A stretch of DNA of 64,000 bases. Source: Dehalococcoidia bacterium. GTDB lineage: Bacteria > Chloroflexota > Dehalococcoidia > SM23-28-2 > HRBIN24. Both the position numbers and the translations under genes were made by a program. The stretch is from assembly GCA_025062275.1 (NCBI GenBank), contig JANXAP010000035.1:1-64000 (forward strand). The letters are read 5' to 3'. Shown here in pieces: positions 44,021-52,168 of the stretch (the first letter of the stretch is position 1; each line of letters starts with the position of its first letter). The notes below the pieces were generated by a model. It ran no database searches. It saw nothing but the letters and a program-made list of their open reading frames with translations, and was not told where the DNA came from.

Positions 44021-45072
44021 GCCTGCTCGCCCCGTAGCTGGGGCATGTTGGAGCGGTTGGCGACCTCCAGGCCGCGGCGGGCCAGGTTGATGGCCTGCTC
44101 TCCGACCAGTTCGAACCCCTCGCCCACCGTGCCACCTGCCAGGTAGCGGGCGTACATGTTCTCCAGGATGACCGCCAGCTTGAAGTGGGCCAGGACGATG
44201 TAGTAGTCCAGGTTCACCAGGTCACGGCCGCTCTTCTGGGCGTAGCGCTGGGCCACTTCTTCCCACGAAGGGAAGCCAGGCAGGGCTGTCAGGCCACCCG
44301 CTGCCACCCGCAGGGCGTCGTCCTCGCCCCGCGCCCAGTACATGCGTAGCATTCCCAGGTCTGCCAGGGGGTCGCCCAGGGTAGCCATCTCCCAGTCCAG
44401 GATGGCGATGATGTGGCCCTGCTCATCCAGAATGGCGTTGTCCAGCCTGTAGTCGCCGTGGACGATGGAATGGTCGCTCTCGGGCATGGTGAAGCTGTTG
44501 AGTCGGCGGCACAGCTCGTCCAGTTCCGGCACCTCTCGGTACTTGATGCGCTGCCACTGCTCGCTGAAACGCCTCACCTGCCGCGCCAGGTAGCCTTCGG
44601 GGCGACCGAAGTCCGAGAGGCCCACCTCATCGGGCCGAATGGCGTGCAGCTTGACCAGGTCGTCGATGAGCTCCTCGGCCATGCGGCGGCGCTGGGCCTC
44701 GTCGTAGCGGCGGGCCACCTCCTGGGGGTTGGAGGGCACGAAGCCGTCCACGAACTCCATGATGTAGAACTGGGCGCCGATGACCTCGGCATCGCCGCAG
44801 AAGGCCAGGGGCCGTGGCACCGGCACCTCCGTGTCCTTGAGGGCCGAGAGGACGCGGAACTCGCGGGCCATATCGTGGGCGGTGGGCTGAACGTGGGAGA
44901 GGGGCGGGCGCCTGAGCACCCAGGCGCGGCCATCGGGCGCTTCCAGCTTGTAGGTGAGGTTGGAGCGTCCGTGACCGATAAGCCGCGCCTCCAGGTCCTG
45001 GACCTCGGCCACGTTGGCCCGAAACCAAGCCACCAGGTTGTCCATCTTGATGCCGGGGACGTCCTTTCCCAT
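44017..45072 (-). CDS. APH-type phosphotransferase (ACAD10-like)
   Basis: A 351-residue kinase-fold protein with IGHGRSNLTYKL, the catalytic SIVHGDYRLDNAIL near residue 203 and ILDWEMATLGDPLADLG. This is the close pattern of the phosphotransferase domain fused to acyl-CoA dehydrogenase in eukaryotic ACAD10, which phosphorylates 4-hydroxyacyl-CoA. The divergently transcribed neighbour is an acyl-CoA dehydrogenase, which strengthens the link. A second, less similar paralogue is at 30755. Confidence 0.85.
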   Translation of the reverse strand: MGKDVPGIKMDNLVAWFRANVAEVQDLEARLIGHGRSNLTYKLEAPDGRAWVLRRPPLSHVQPTAHDMAREFRVLSALKDTEVPVPRPLAFCGDAEVIGAQFYIMEFVDGFVPSNPQEVARRYDEAQRRRMAEELIDDLVKLHAIRPDEVGLSDFGRPEGYLARQVRRFSEQWQRIKYREVPELDELCRRLNSFTMPESDHSIVHGDYRLDNAILDEQGHIIAILDWEMATLGDPLADLGMLRMYWARGEDDALRVAAGGLTALPGFPSWEEVAQRYAQKSGRDLVNLDYYIVLAHFKLAVILENMYARYLAGGTVGEGFELVGEQAINLARRGLEVANRSNMPQLRGEQA

Positions 45073-45122
45073 GAGCGCACCTGCCTGCGCTGGCGTGCCT
45101 CTGTCGCGACGAGGCCACGACC

Positions 45123-45130
45123 ATTATAAT
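45123..45130. promoter_or_regulatory. Shared palindromic -10 of divergent genes
   Basis: ATTATAAT holds TATAAT on the plus strand (45125-45130) and on the minus strand (45123-45128), midway between the divergent phosphotransferase (ATG 45072) and acyl-CoA dehydrogenase (ATG 45197). The -35 regions are weak on both sides (CTGTCG at 45101 on plus; TTCAGG near 45146 on minus). Confidence 0.5.
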
Positions 45131-45196
45131 AGCGCCGATGATAGGCCTGAATACGGTCTCTGGACGGCTCCCATAAACGTTGCAGGAGGTGCAGCC

Positions 45197-46414
45197 ATGG
45201 CCATCGATTTCACCCTGCCGCCGGACATCGAGGAGGTGCGCAGGAAGGTCCGCGCCTTCATCGATGGCGAAGTGACGCCGGTGGAAAGGGAGCTGCAGGA
45301 CGCTCCCCGCGAGGAGTGGGTGAGGGCCATAGGCCGTCTGCGCCAGCGGGCGCGGGAGCAGGGCCTCTGGAACCCTCACCTGCCCCCCGAGTGGGGCGGC
45401 ATGGGGCTGCGGCCGGTGGCCATGGCCTTCGTCCAGGCCGAGGCGGCCCGGGCCGGCATCGGCCCCTTCGTGCTCAACTGTCAGGCCCCCGACGAGCCCA
45501 ATATGCAGACCCTCCTGCACTGGGGCACCGACGAGCAGAAGGAGAAGTACCTGCGCCCCCTGGCCGAGGGGCGCGTCCGCTCCTGCTTCGCCATGACCGA
45601 GCCGGAGGTGGCCGGCTCCGACCCCACCCTCATCCAGACGCGGGCGGTGCAGGAGGGCGATTACTGGGTCATCAACGGACACAAGTGGTTCGCTTCGGGC
45701 GCCAGGGGCGCCTCCTTCGCCATCGTCATCGCCTGCACCGACCCCGATGCCGACCCGCCCCAGGCCCGCAACTCGGCCTTCATCGTGGACATCCCCACCG
45801 AGGGCTGGGAGCTGGTTCGCACCATCAGCACCATGGGCGGCGAGGGGAATCACGGCGAAATCTACTTGCGCAACGTGCGGGTGCCGGCCGCCAACATGCT
45901 GGGCCCCCGCGGCCATGGGCACCTGCTGGGCCAGTTCCGCCTGGGCCACGGACGCCTGGCCCACTGCATGCGCTGGATCGGCCAGGCGGAGATGGCCCTG
46001 GAGATGATGGTCGACAGGGCCCTGAAGCGCTACGCCCACGGCTCCTACCTCTACGAGAAGCAGGCCATCCGCTGGATGATCGCCGAGTCGGCCATGGAGA
46101 TCTACATCGCCAAGCTGATGGTGCTGCACTCGGCCTACAAGATCGAGCAGGGCCTGCCCTTCCGCCAGGAGGTGGCCATGGCCAAGGTCCACGTTGCCAA
46201 CACCCTGTGGCGGGTCATCGACCGGGCCATCCAGGTCCACGGCGCCCTGGGCTACTCTACCGACACGCCCCTCGAGCGGATGATGCGGGGGGCCCGCGCT
46301 GCCCGCCTGGTGGACGGGGCCGACGAAGTCCACATGGACTTCATCGCCCGCCAGGTCATCGACGCCTTCCGCGAGAAGGGGTCCGTCAAGTCAGCCCTGG
46401 GCGACCTCCTGTAG
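45197..46414 (+). CDS. Acyl-CoA dehydrogenase
   Basis: The 405-residue flavoenzyme has FAMTEPEVAGSDPTLIQT, WVINGHKWFASGARGA and the C-terminal IQVHGALGYSTDTPLERMMRGARAARLVDGADEVH. In the last motif the Asp-Glu pair near the end matches the long-chain/ACAD10-11 group more than short-chain enzymes. AGGAGGTGCAGCC precedes ATG 45197. Pairs functionally with the divergent phosphotransferase for 4-hydroxy acid breakdown (inference). Confidence 0.9.
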   Translation: MAIDFTLPPDIEEVRRKVRAFIDGEVTPVERELQDAPREEWVRAIGRLRQRAREQGLWNPHLPPEWGGMGLRPVAMAFVQAEAARAGIGPFVLNCQAPDEPNMQTLLHWGTDEQKEKYLRPLAEGRVRSCFAMTEPEVAGSDPTLIQTRAVQEGDYWVINGHKWFASGARGASFAIVIACTDPDADPPQARNSAFIVDIPTEGWELVRTISTMGGEGNHGEIYLRNVRVPAANMLGPRGHGHLLGQFRLGHGRLAHCMRWIGQAEMALEMMVDRALKRYAHGSYLYEKQAIRWMIAESAMEIYIAKLMVLHSAYKIEQGLPFRQEVAMAKVHVANTLWRVIDRAIQVHGALGYSTDTPLERMMRGARAARLVDGADEVHMDFIARQVIDAFREKGSVKSALGDLL

Positions 46415-46421
46415 ACTTACC

Positions 46422-47201
46422 TCAGCGGCCGCTGAGGAGGTAGCGTCCCCTCACCCAGGCGCTGAAGGCGTCCATGGCCAAAGTCACGGCCAGGATCAGC
46501 AGGAGCAGGGTGGCCAGGCGAGTGTACTCCAGGCTCTGCAGGTAGATGTTGACATAAAACCCGATGCCGCCGGCGCCGGCGAAGCCCAGGATGGACGACG
46601 CCCGCACGTTGTATTCGAGCATGAACAGCAGCTGGCTGATGATGGCGTTGGCGCTCTCCGGCCACAGGACGAAGCGGGCCAGGTGCAGGCGCGAGGCTCC
46701 CACCCCGCGCATGGCCTCCACCACTTCCGGGTCCACCCCGTCGAACAGCTCCGAGTAGAGCTTGCCCAGATATCCCACAGTGTAGAGGGCGAGCCCCAGG
46801 GTGCCGGCCAGGGGCCCCAGCCCCACCACGATGACGAACAGCACTGCCCACAGCAGGGCCGGCACCGTCCGCGTCACCGCCACCACCAGCCGCGAAAGCA
46901 GGACCAGTGGTAGAGGCGAGAGGACACGACTGCCCAGAAAGGCCAGGGGCAGGGCCAGCAAGAAGCCCAGCAGCGTGCCAGCGAAGGCCATCTGCACCGT
47001 CTCCCACAGGGCGCGGCCAGCCAGGGGGAGGATGTCCAGATCGGGAGGCACGGCGTCGCGGGCGAAGGTGACCAGGTTGGTGGCCCCCCTCCCCAGCCGC
47101 TCGGCATCGAAGAACCCCAGCCGCTGGAGCGCGAGGGACAGGAGCACCGCCCCCGCTAGCCATAGCAGAAGGTCACGTCGGCCTACCAGCTCCCATCTCA
47201 T
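46422..47201 (-). CDS. phnE: Phosphonate-type ABC transporter permease
   Basis: The 259-residue membrane protein has about six helices and the PhnE loop VVEAMRGVGASRLHLARFVLWPES, with GYLGKLYSELFDGVDPEV before it and MLEYNVRASSILGFAGAGGIG after it, all diagnostic. Overlaps phnC as ATGA. Forms the channel for phosphonate, phosphite or a similar small anion. Confidence 0.9.
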   Translation of the reverse strand: MRWELVGRRDLLLWLAGAVLLSLALQRLGFFDAERLGRGATNLVTFARDAVPPDLDILPLAGRALWETVQMAFAGTLLGFLLALPLAFLGSRVLSPLPLVLLSRLVVAVTRTVPALLWAVLFVIVVGLGPLAGTLGLALYTVGYLGKLYSELFDGVDPEVVEAMRGVGASRLHLARFVLWPESANAIISQLLFMLEYNVRASSILGFAGAGGIGFYVNIYLQSLEYTRLATLLLLILAVTLAMDAFSAWVRGRYLLSGR

Positions 47202-47929
47202 GTCGGCGTCCCCTCCAGCTCCGCCCAGGTCACTTGGCGCGCCGCCCCCCGATAGGTTATCTGCCCCTCCCGCAGCACCACCACCAGGTCGGCGTAGTCC
47301 TGGACCAGGGGCAGCTCGTGCATGTTCACCACGAAGGTGACGCCCTGGACCTCCCCCAGTCGGCGCATGATGGAGAGCACCTCGGCGGCGCGGGGCAGGT
47401 CCAGGTCCGATACCAGCTCATCGGCCAGGACCACCTGGGGCCGCTGCATCAACGCCCTGGCGATGGCCACCCGCTGGCGTTCCCCGCCGCTGAGCTGGTA
47501 GGCCTTCTCCCGTGCCTTGTGGCCGATGCCCAGCTCCTCCAGCAGGCCCATGGCGTGGGCGGCCTCGGCGCGGGGAAAGAGGCCCAGATAGGGTGCCGGC
47601 CCGCGCAGCCGCCCCAGGGCGCCCATCAGGACGTTCTCCAGGGCGCTCATGTTGCGGACCAGCCCCAACTGCTGGGGTATGTAGCCGACCTGGGCCCGCG
47701 GCCGACGGCCATCGCCCACTGGCCAGCCCAGCACCTCGATGTGCCCACGCTGGGGACGCAGCAGCCCGGCCAGCAGCCGCAGGAGGGTGCTCTTGCCGGC
47801 CCCGGAAGGCCCCATGATGGCCAGGAAGGCCCCGCGGGGCACCTCCAGATGGAGCCCCTTCAGGACCCAGGCCTGGCCGCGATAGGCGAACCAGAGGTCG
47901 TGGGCACGGACGGCCCAGGAAGCCTCCAC
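47198..47929 (-). CDS. phnC: Phosphonate-type ABC transporter ATPase
   Basis: The 243-residue ATPase has Walker [11 protein letters not shown]-loop [21 protein letters not shown], signature [16 protein letters not shown] and Walker [13 protein letters not shown]. The loop after Walker B lacks the usual DEPTS (it is DELVS). Works with PhnE and PhnD. Start 47929 follows phnD by 19 bases. Confidence 0.9.
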   Translation of the reverse strand: MEASWAVRAHDLWFAYRGQAWVLKGLHLEVPRGAFLAIMGPSGAGKSTLLRLLAGLLRPQRGHIEVLGWPVGDGRRPRAQVGYIPQQLGLVRNMSALENVLMGALGRLRGPAPYLGLFPRAEAAHAMGLLEELGIGHKAREKAYQLSGGERQRVAIARALMQRPQVVLADELVSDLDLPRAAEVLSIMRRLGEVQGVTFVVNMHELPLVQDYADLVVVLREGQITYRGAARQVTWAELEGTPT

Positions 47930-47948
47930 GCTCTCCCTCAGCCCCGGG

Positions 47949-48902
47949 TCATCTGGACACGGCCAGGGATTCGGTGTACTGCAACCGCGTCAGGCTCAGG
48001 TAGCGCTGCAGGGCACCCAAATGCTCCTCAGCGTTGCTGCGCTGGAACCCCACGAACAGGGCCGAGATGAACTGGCGCATCAGGTCCCGCTGTTCGGGGG
48101 CCCCCAGGGCCTCGACGGCCGCCAGCACCCGCGACCGCAGCGGCTCCTGCAGGCTCTTGCCGAAGACGACGGCGTGGGACGGCAGCGGCCCTTGGCTCTC
48201 CAGCTGGCGGGTGTTGGCCAGGACCTCCCGGTAGAGGGGCTCGGGCACATCGCCGGCGATGATGGTCACGTCCACCTGCCCGCTCTTCAGGGCCTGCCAG
48301 CACTGCTGGTATCCGCCACCGAAGATGTAGTCGGAGAAGAAGGACTTGGGGTCCACCTGCCCGGAAGAGGGCGTCTGCAGGAAGCCCAGCTCCACCAGGC
48401 GCCCCATAGGCCCGACGAAGCCGGAGGTCGACAGGGGGCTGGGGAAACAGGCCTTCTTACCCCTGAGTTGGGCCAGTGAACTGTAGGGGCTGTCAGTGCG
48501 GACCACCCAGTAGGAGTAGTAATAGGGCGCCTCCACCTTCTGGTCGCCATGGATGACCTCTCGCACCTCGGCCAGCACCAGGTCGGCATCGGCCAGCCTG
48601 GTAGCGAGGTAGGAGGGCCAGGCGCTCATGAAGGCCACCTGGGCATGGCCGAAGCGGAGCGCCTCGACGATGCCCGCGTAGCTGGTGGGGACGTAGATCT
48701 CCACGTCCACGTCGCCGAGCCGACCCTCCAGGAACTGCTCCAGGGGGCGGGCCTTCTCGAGCATTTCGCCGGTGGCCAGAGTGGGCTGGACGGCCACCAC
48801 CAGCTTCTGGCTAGCGCCCTGCGGCGTCGACTCCTCGCCGGCGCAGGCGGCGGCCAGCAGGCCGAGGAGTGCCATCAGGGCCAGGGCAACGACGCGGCGC
48901 AT
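47949..48902 (-). CDS. phnD: Phosphonate/phosphite-type substrate-binding lipoprotein
   Basis: The 317-residue binding protein has a lipobox signal (LLAAACAGE), the LVVAVQPTLATGEML start of the mature domain, VPTSYAGIVEALRFGHAQVAFM and the STSGFVGPMG anion-binding turn of the PhnD family. ATG 48902 is supported by GGGAGGTAACC; a longer frame to 48947 passes through the promoter. No phosphonate lyase or phosphite dehydrogenase is in the window, so the real ligand is open. Confidence 0.88.
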   Translation of the reverse strand: MRRVVALALMALLGLLAAACAGEESTPQGASQKLVVAVQPTLATGEMLEKARPLEQFLEGRLGDVDVEIYVPTSYAGIVEALRFGHAQVAFMSAWPSYLATRLADADLVLAEVREVIHGDQKVEAPYYYSYWVVRTDSPYSSLAQLRGKKACFPSPLSTSGFVGPMGRLVELGFLQTPSSGQVDPKSFFSDYIFGGGYQQCWQALKSGQVDVTIIAGDVPEPLYREVLANTRQLESQGPLPSHAVVFGKSLQEPLRSRVLAAVEALGAPEQRDLMRQFISALFVGFQRSNAEEHLGALQRYLSLTRLQYTESLAVSR

Positions 48903-48937
48903 GGTTACCTCCCGCAGCTGTAATTCTCTCAGCCAAA

Positions 48938-48966
48938 TGGATACCATAAGGGGTACCTAATGTCAA
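48938..48966 (-). promoter_or_regulatory. Promoter of phnDCE
   Basis: Minus-strand TTGACA (48961-48966) and TATCCA (48938-48943) with a 17-base spacer lie about 36 bases ahead of ATG 48902. The -35 lies inside the inverted repeat at 48956-48974. Confidence 0.7.
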
Positions 48967-48974
48967 CCATTAGG
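48956..48974. promoter_or_regulatory. Operator-like inverted repeat over the phnD -35
   Basis: CCTAATG-TCAAC-CATTAGG is a perfect 7-5-7 inverted repeat that encloses the -35 box of phnDCE. This is where a repressor would block RNA polymerase. PHO-box-like direct repeats are not seen. Confidence 0.55.
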
Positions 48975-49010
48975 CGACACGAATTTTTTTGCAAAGGCGT
49001 CAAGAACGGA

Positions 49011-49024
49011 AAGTTTATAAACTT
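49011..49024. promoter_or_regulatory. AT-only 14-bp palindrome AAGTTTATAAACTT
   Basis: A perfect 14-base palindrome lies in the 146-base spacer between the PAC2 gene and phnD, about 45 bases upstream of the phnD -35. In a GC-rich genome such an AT palindrome stands out; a regulator or nucleoid-protein site is likely. A T7 run (48984-48990) lies between the two repeats. Confidence 0.45.
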
Positions 49025-49048
49025 CTGACTGTCTAAACCTGCCCAGGC

Positions 49049-49954
49049 CTAGGGCGACGGCGGGGCCGGGGGCGGCGGCCCCTCCCATCGCCGCTCGATG
49101 TCCTCCAGCAGGCGCTCCAGCTCCGGCGAGAGGGGCGGCGGCTCGGGAGACGGCTGGCTCGCTAGCTCCTGATCGTAGGCCCGCTCCAGGTCTTCCACCC
49201 ACGCCTTGAGGCGGGGGTCGCGCCGCACCTGCTCGTCCAGACTGCCGTACTGTCGTTCCGCCTCCTGCCAGAGCCGCTCCAGGGGCAGCGACACCTCCAG
49301 GACCCGCCCCAAGGCCTGCAGCAGCTCCACCAGTCCGCGGTAGTCCCGTTCCAGTTGGGCGTAGGCAGGCACCTGCACCAGCAGCGAAAGGGCCTCTATG
49401 CCGCGGCTGCGGGCCTGCTCCGTGGCCAGGGTGAGGATCGTGGTGGGCCCCTCGTAGCGGCTCTCGCGCACTCCTGCCTGCCGCATCCTTTCCAGCAGGT
49501 ATGGCTCCGAGGAGGAGCCAGTGATGACCAGGGGCCGAGTGTGGGGCACAGGGCCGTAGTAGCTGCCGATGAGGCAGTAGCGGGCCACCCCCAGGCGCGC
49601 CATCAGCTCCACGAGGGACTCCACGTAGTCCTCGCCATGGCTGTGGGGCTCCAGGGCGTGCACTAGGACCCACCCCTGGCCCTGGGAGCGACACCAGCGG
49701 ACGAAGGTGTTGGGCACCGTCACCTCGCGCCGGTCGCCGCGTCGGTACAGGGTCGGACGGTAGCGGGTGAAGTCGTAGAAGTGGCCGGGGCGGGACAGTT
49801 GGGCCAGCGGCTGGGCGCCCCAGGCCTCTTCCAGGAAGGCCAGGGCCATGGTGCCCACCGACCCCACATCTATCCAGGGCTGCAGCGCCAGTATCAGCGT
49901 GGGGCGGTCCAGGTCGGGGAGAGGCTCCACTACCTCGAAGGCGCCCACCTGCAT
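49049..49954 (-). CDS. PAC2-family protein
   Basis: The 301-residue protein follows the PAC2 pattern: LILALQPWIDVGSVGTMALAFL near residue 20, then FYDFTRYRPTLY, VARYCLIGSYYGPVPHTRP and EPTTILTLA-like GPTTILTLATEQARSRGIEALSLLVQVPAYAQ. In other organisms PAC2 proteins help assemble the proteasome; a related group is found widely in Actinobacteria and Chloroflexi. The C-terminal 60 residues are acidic and Pro-rich. No proteasome gene is in the window. Confidence 0.8.
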   Translation of the reverse strand: MQVGAFEVVEPLPDLDRPTLILALQPWIDVGSVGTMALAFLEEAWGAQPLAQLSRPGHFYDFTRYRPTLYRRGDRREVTVPNTFVRWCRSQGQGWVLVHALEPHSHGEDYVESLVELMARLGVARYCLIGSYYGPVPHTRPLVITGSSSEPYLLERMRQAGVRESRYEGPTTILTLATEQARSRGIEALSLLVQVPAYAQLERDYRGLVELLQALGRVLEVSLPLERLWQEAERQYGSLDEQVRRDPRLKAWVEDLERAYDQELASQPSPEPPPLSPELERLLEDIERRWEGPPPPAPPSP

Positions 49955-49981
49955 CTCCCCGGCCTCCTGCCTGCCCCGCCC

Positions 49982-51112
49982 TCAGCAGCGCATGGCCTCG
50001 GGGTCCACGCCCATGCGCTGGCACCACTCCACGTAGGCCAGGGGAAATATCTCCGAGGGCTTGATCTCGCTGCGGCCGCCCCAGAAGACGTTGGTGTAGA
50101 GGACCGGTATGCCCACCTCGGCCAGGTGGCTGTCGATGGCTGCCTTGTGGGCCAGCAGCCAGTCCTTCTCCTGCCCGTGGGCTACTGCCATCAGGTTCAC
50201 GTTGTGGAACTCGGGCCCCGCCTCCCGCCAGTAGCAGTGGGTGAGGATGTGGTGGCGGCCTATCTCCTGGCCCGCCTTCACCTCCAGCCCCGGCGGCACC
50301 GCCCAGTGAAAGAGGGCGTTGTAACGGGCCACCCGCTGGCCGCCCGCCACTGGCTTGTAGTGCTCCAGGAAGGTAGAGAACCGCCCGATGAGGCCACGGC
50401 GGTCCAGGGCCTCGGCCACCCGATAGAAGGTCTCCAGGTCGACGTCCGCCTCGGCCGCTCGCGCCCGCCAGATGTCGGGCACTATCTCTTCGGGGCGAAA
50501 CTCACGCTTGAGGGCGGCGAGCACCCGCCACTCGAGTTGGCTGAGCTGCTCTTCCTTGATCCAGTGCACCCGCGCGGGGGTATCGGACTTGGCCCCCGGC
50601 TGCAGGCCGCGCCGTCGGGTGTGCCCTACTCCCAGCACGAAGAGGGCCTTGGCCGGCATGATGCGGAAGCGCAGGGTGCCCACCCGCTCCGCCAGCAGCT
50701 GGCAATGCTTCTCCAGGGAGAAGCCCTGGGGCACTTTCACCGTCGTCCACAGCTTGTAAGTCGAACCGGGACTGGCCACATCGGTGGTGCGGATGACCAC
50801 ATGTCCGCTGAAGGGGTCTTCGCGGAACATGAAGTCGAACGCTGCATGCAGCCGCTCCTGCGGCACCTCCCAGGCCACCAGGGCACCGTGGGCGAGGTTG
50901 GTGGTGACGAGGGTCTGACGAACGCGACGGATGGTCCCCGCCTCTAGCATGGCGCGGATACGCTCGACGACGGTTTCGATGGGGAGGCCAGTGCGGCGAG
51001 CTATCTCGCCGAGGGGGTCCCGCAGGAAGCCCTGCAGCCTGTCCTCCGAGACGGACAGGATGGCCACGTTGACGGGGTCGTCCACCGTTACGGGGACGTT
51101 GGCGGTGGCCAT
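49982..51112 (-). CDS. Fused AhbA-AhbB/NirDL-like (Lrp/AsnC-fold) protein
   Basis: The 376-residue protein contains two tandem Lrp/AsnC-like units, each with a winged helix followed by an alpha/beta domain. The C-terminal unit has RFSTFLEHYKPV, THCYWREAGPEFHNVNLMAVAHG, the pattern of siroheme decarboxylases (AhbA/B, NirD/L). The N-terminal unit is related but lacks the HCY-R motif at the matching site (GHVVIRTTDV). It may decarboxylate siroheme or act as a heme-responsive regulator. ATG 51112 has AGAGGAGGACT upstream. hemQ at 12816 shows that heme is made here, by a different last step. Confidence 0.6.
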   Translation of the reverse strand: MATANVPVTVDDPVNVAILSVSEDRLQGFLRDPLGEIARRTGLPIETVVERIRAMLEAGTIRRVRQTLVTTNLAHGALVAWEVPQERLHAAFDFMFREDPFSGHVVIRTTDVASPGSTYKLWTTVKVPQGFSLEKHCQLLAERVGTLRFRIMPAKALFVLGVGHTRRRGLQPGAKSDTPARVHWIKEEQLSQLEWRVLAALKREFRPEEIVPDIWRARAAEADVDLETFYRVAEALDRRGLIGRFSTFLEHYKPVAGGQRVARYNALFHWAVPPGLEVKAGQEIGRHHILTHCYWREAGPEFHNVNLMAVAHGQEKDWLLAHKAAIDSHLAEVGIPVLYTNVFWGGRSEIKPSEIFPLAYVEWCQRMGVDPEAMRC

Positions 51113-51200
51113 AGTCCTCCTCTGCGCAAGCGAATGCTTTCCATGCCCATTATAGAACCCCACCCCCGCGGGGGGCGACCGCGGAGGAGTTGGGGGCGCA

Positions 51201-51953
51201 TCAGCCGCCGACGTCCTGGCCCGTGACGCGGCGGGCCGCTTCGCGGAAAAGCTGGCGGTGCTCCTCGCCCTGGCGCAGAGCCTGGTTCACCTCCGCCTCC
51301 CGCAGGAGCGCCTGGCGGTTGTCCAGGGCCAGCTCCAGCACCTCCTTGGCCGCCTTGAGGGCGGAAAGGGAGTGGGCAGCCATCTGCCCGGCCAGGGCCA
51401 GCGCCTCGGTCACCAGCTCGCCCTGGGGCACCAGTCGGTCCACCAGACCCAGGCGCAGGGCCTCCTCCGCCTCCACTACCCGTGCGGTGAAGACCAGCTC
51501 CTTGGCGGCGGGCAGGCCGACGATGCGGGGGAGCTGGGCCGCCCCCACCACCAGGCCGTAGCTGACCCCCACGAAGCGGAAGCGGGCGTTGGGCGAGGCC
51601 AGCCGCAGGTCGCAGTTGATGGCCAGAAGGGCGCCGCCGCCGTAGGCGTAGCCGTTGACGGCGGCGATGATGGGCTTGGGGAAGCGCAGCACCTTGGCCA
51701 GGGCGCGGCCGGTGGCCTGGGGCATGGTCGGATCGGCCACCTGCTCGGACATATCGGCCCCGGCGCAGAAAGCGCGGTCGCCGGCGCCGGTGATGACGGC
51801 CGCCTTCACCTCGTCGTCCGCCTCGAGGGCGTCCAGGGCGGCGTAGAGCTCCTCGGCCAGGCGGCGGCCCAGGGCGTTGTGCTTGTGGGGACGGTCCAGG
51901 CAGAGCAGCGCCACTGCCCCGTGCCGCTCCAACCGCAGCTCCCTGAAGTCCAC
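51201..51953 (-). CDS. Enoyl-CoA hydratase-family protein lacking one catalytic Glu
   Basis: The 250-residue crotonase has DRAFCAGADMSE and NGYAYGGGALLA for the oxyanion hole. At the first hydratase Glu the sequence is FRFVGVSYGLVVG (no Glu), while the second is kept in AAKELVFTA. It is therefore unlikely to be a classic hydratase; isomerase or hydrolase activity is more plausible. Its start at 51953 lies 27 bases below a TATAAT on the same strand. Confidence 0.8.
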   Translation of the reverse strand: MDFRELRLERHGAVALLCLDRPHKHNALGRRLAEELYAALDALEADDEVKAAVITGAGDRAFCAGADMSEQVADPTMPQATGRALAKVLRFPKPIIAAVNGYAYGGGALLAINCDLRLASPNARFRFVGVSYGLVVGAAQLPRIVGLPAAKELVFTARVVEAEEALRLGLVDRLVPQGELVTEALALAGQMAAHSLSALKAAKEVLELALDNRQALLREAEVNQALRQGEEHRQLFREAARRVTGQDVGG

Positions 51954-51979
51954 AGAATTTCTCCCGCGCCTTTGCGTTT

Positions 51980-51985
51980 ATTATA
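51980..51985 (-). promoter_or_regulatory. -10 element of the 51201 crotonase gene
   Basis: A perfect minus-strand TATAAT 27 bases ahead of the start. The -35 region is poor, so activation by a protein is possible. Confidence 0.45.
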
Positions 51986-52091
51986 TGGGAGCATGTGGTT
52001 GGAGCCACGTTCGCCCACCGGCTGTCCTACTTCGAGCTGGAAGCGGACTGTCGGCTGTAACGAACCTGGCAGAGCGCGCCAACTGTGGTGA

Positions 52092-52120
52092 TTGACAACG
52101 CGAGCCCTCTAATATGATAT
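52092..52120 (+). promoter_or_regulatory. Promoter of the 52169 gene
   Basis: TTGACA (52092-52097) is followed by TGATAT at 52115-52120 (17-base spacer) or TATGAT at 52113-52118 (15-base spacer), about 50 bases ahead of ATG 52169. Confidence 0.6.
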
Positions 52121-52168
52121 GAGCCTGACGGCGAGGGCCGTTGCTCGAGCCGGTGGGAGGTGCATGGG

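Noticed and set aside
47949-48902. Full phosphonate utilisation operon
   Set aside because: Only the transporter genes phnDCE are present; no C-P lyase, phosphonatase or phosphite dehydrogenase is visible in the window.
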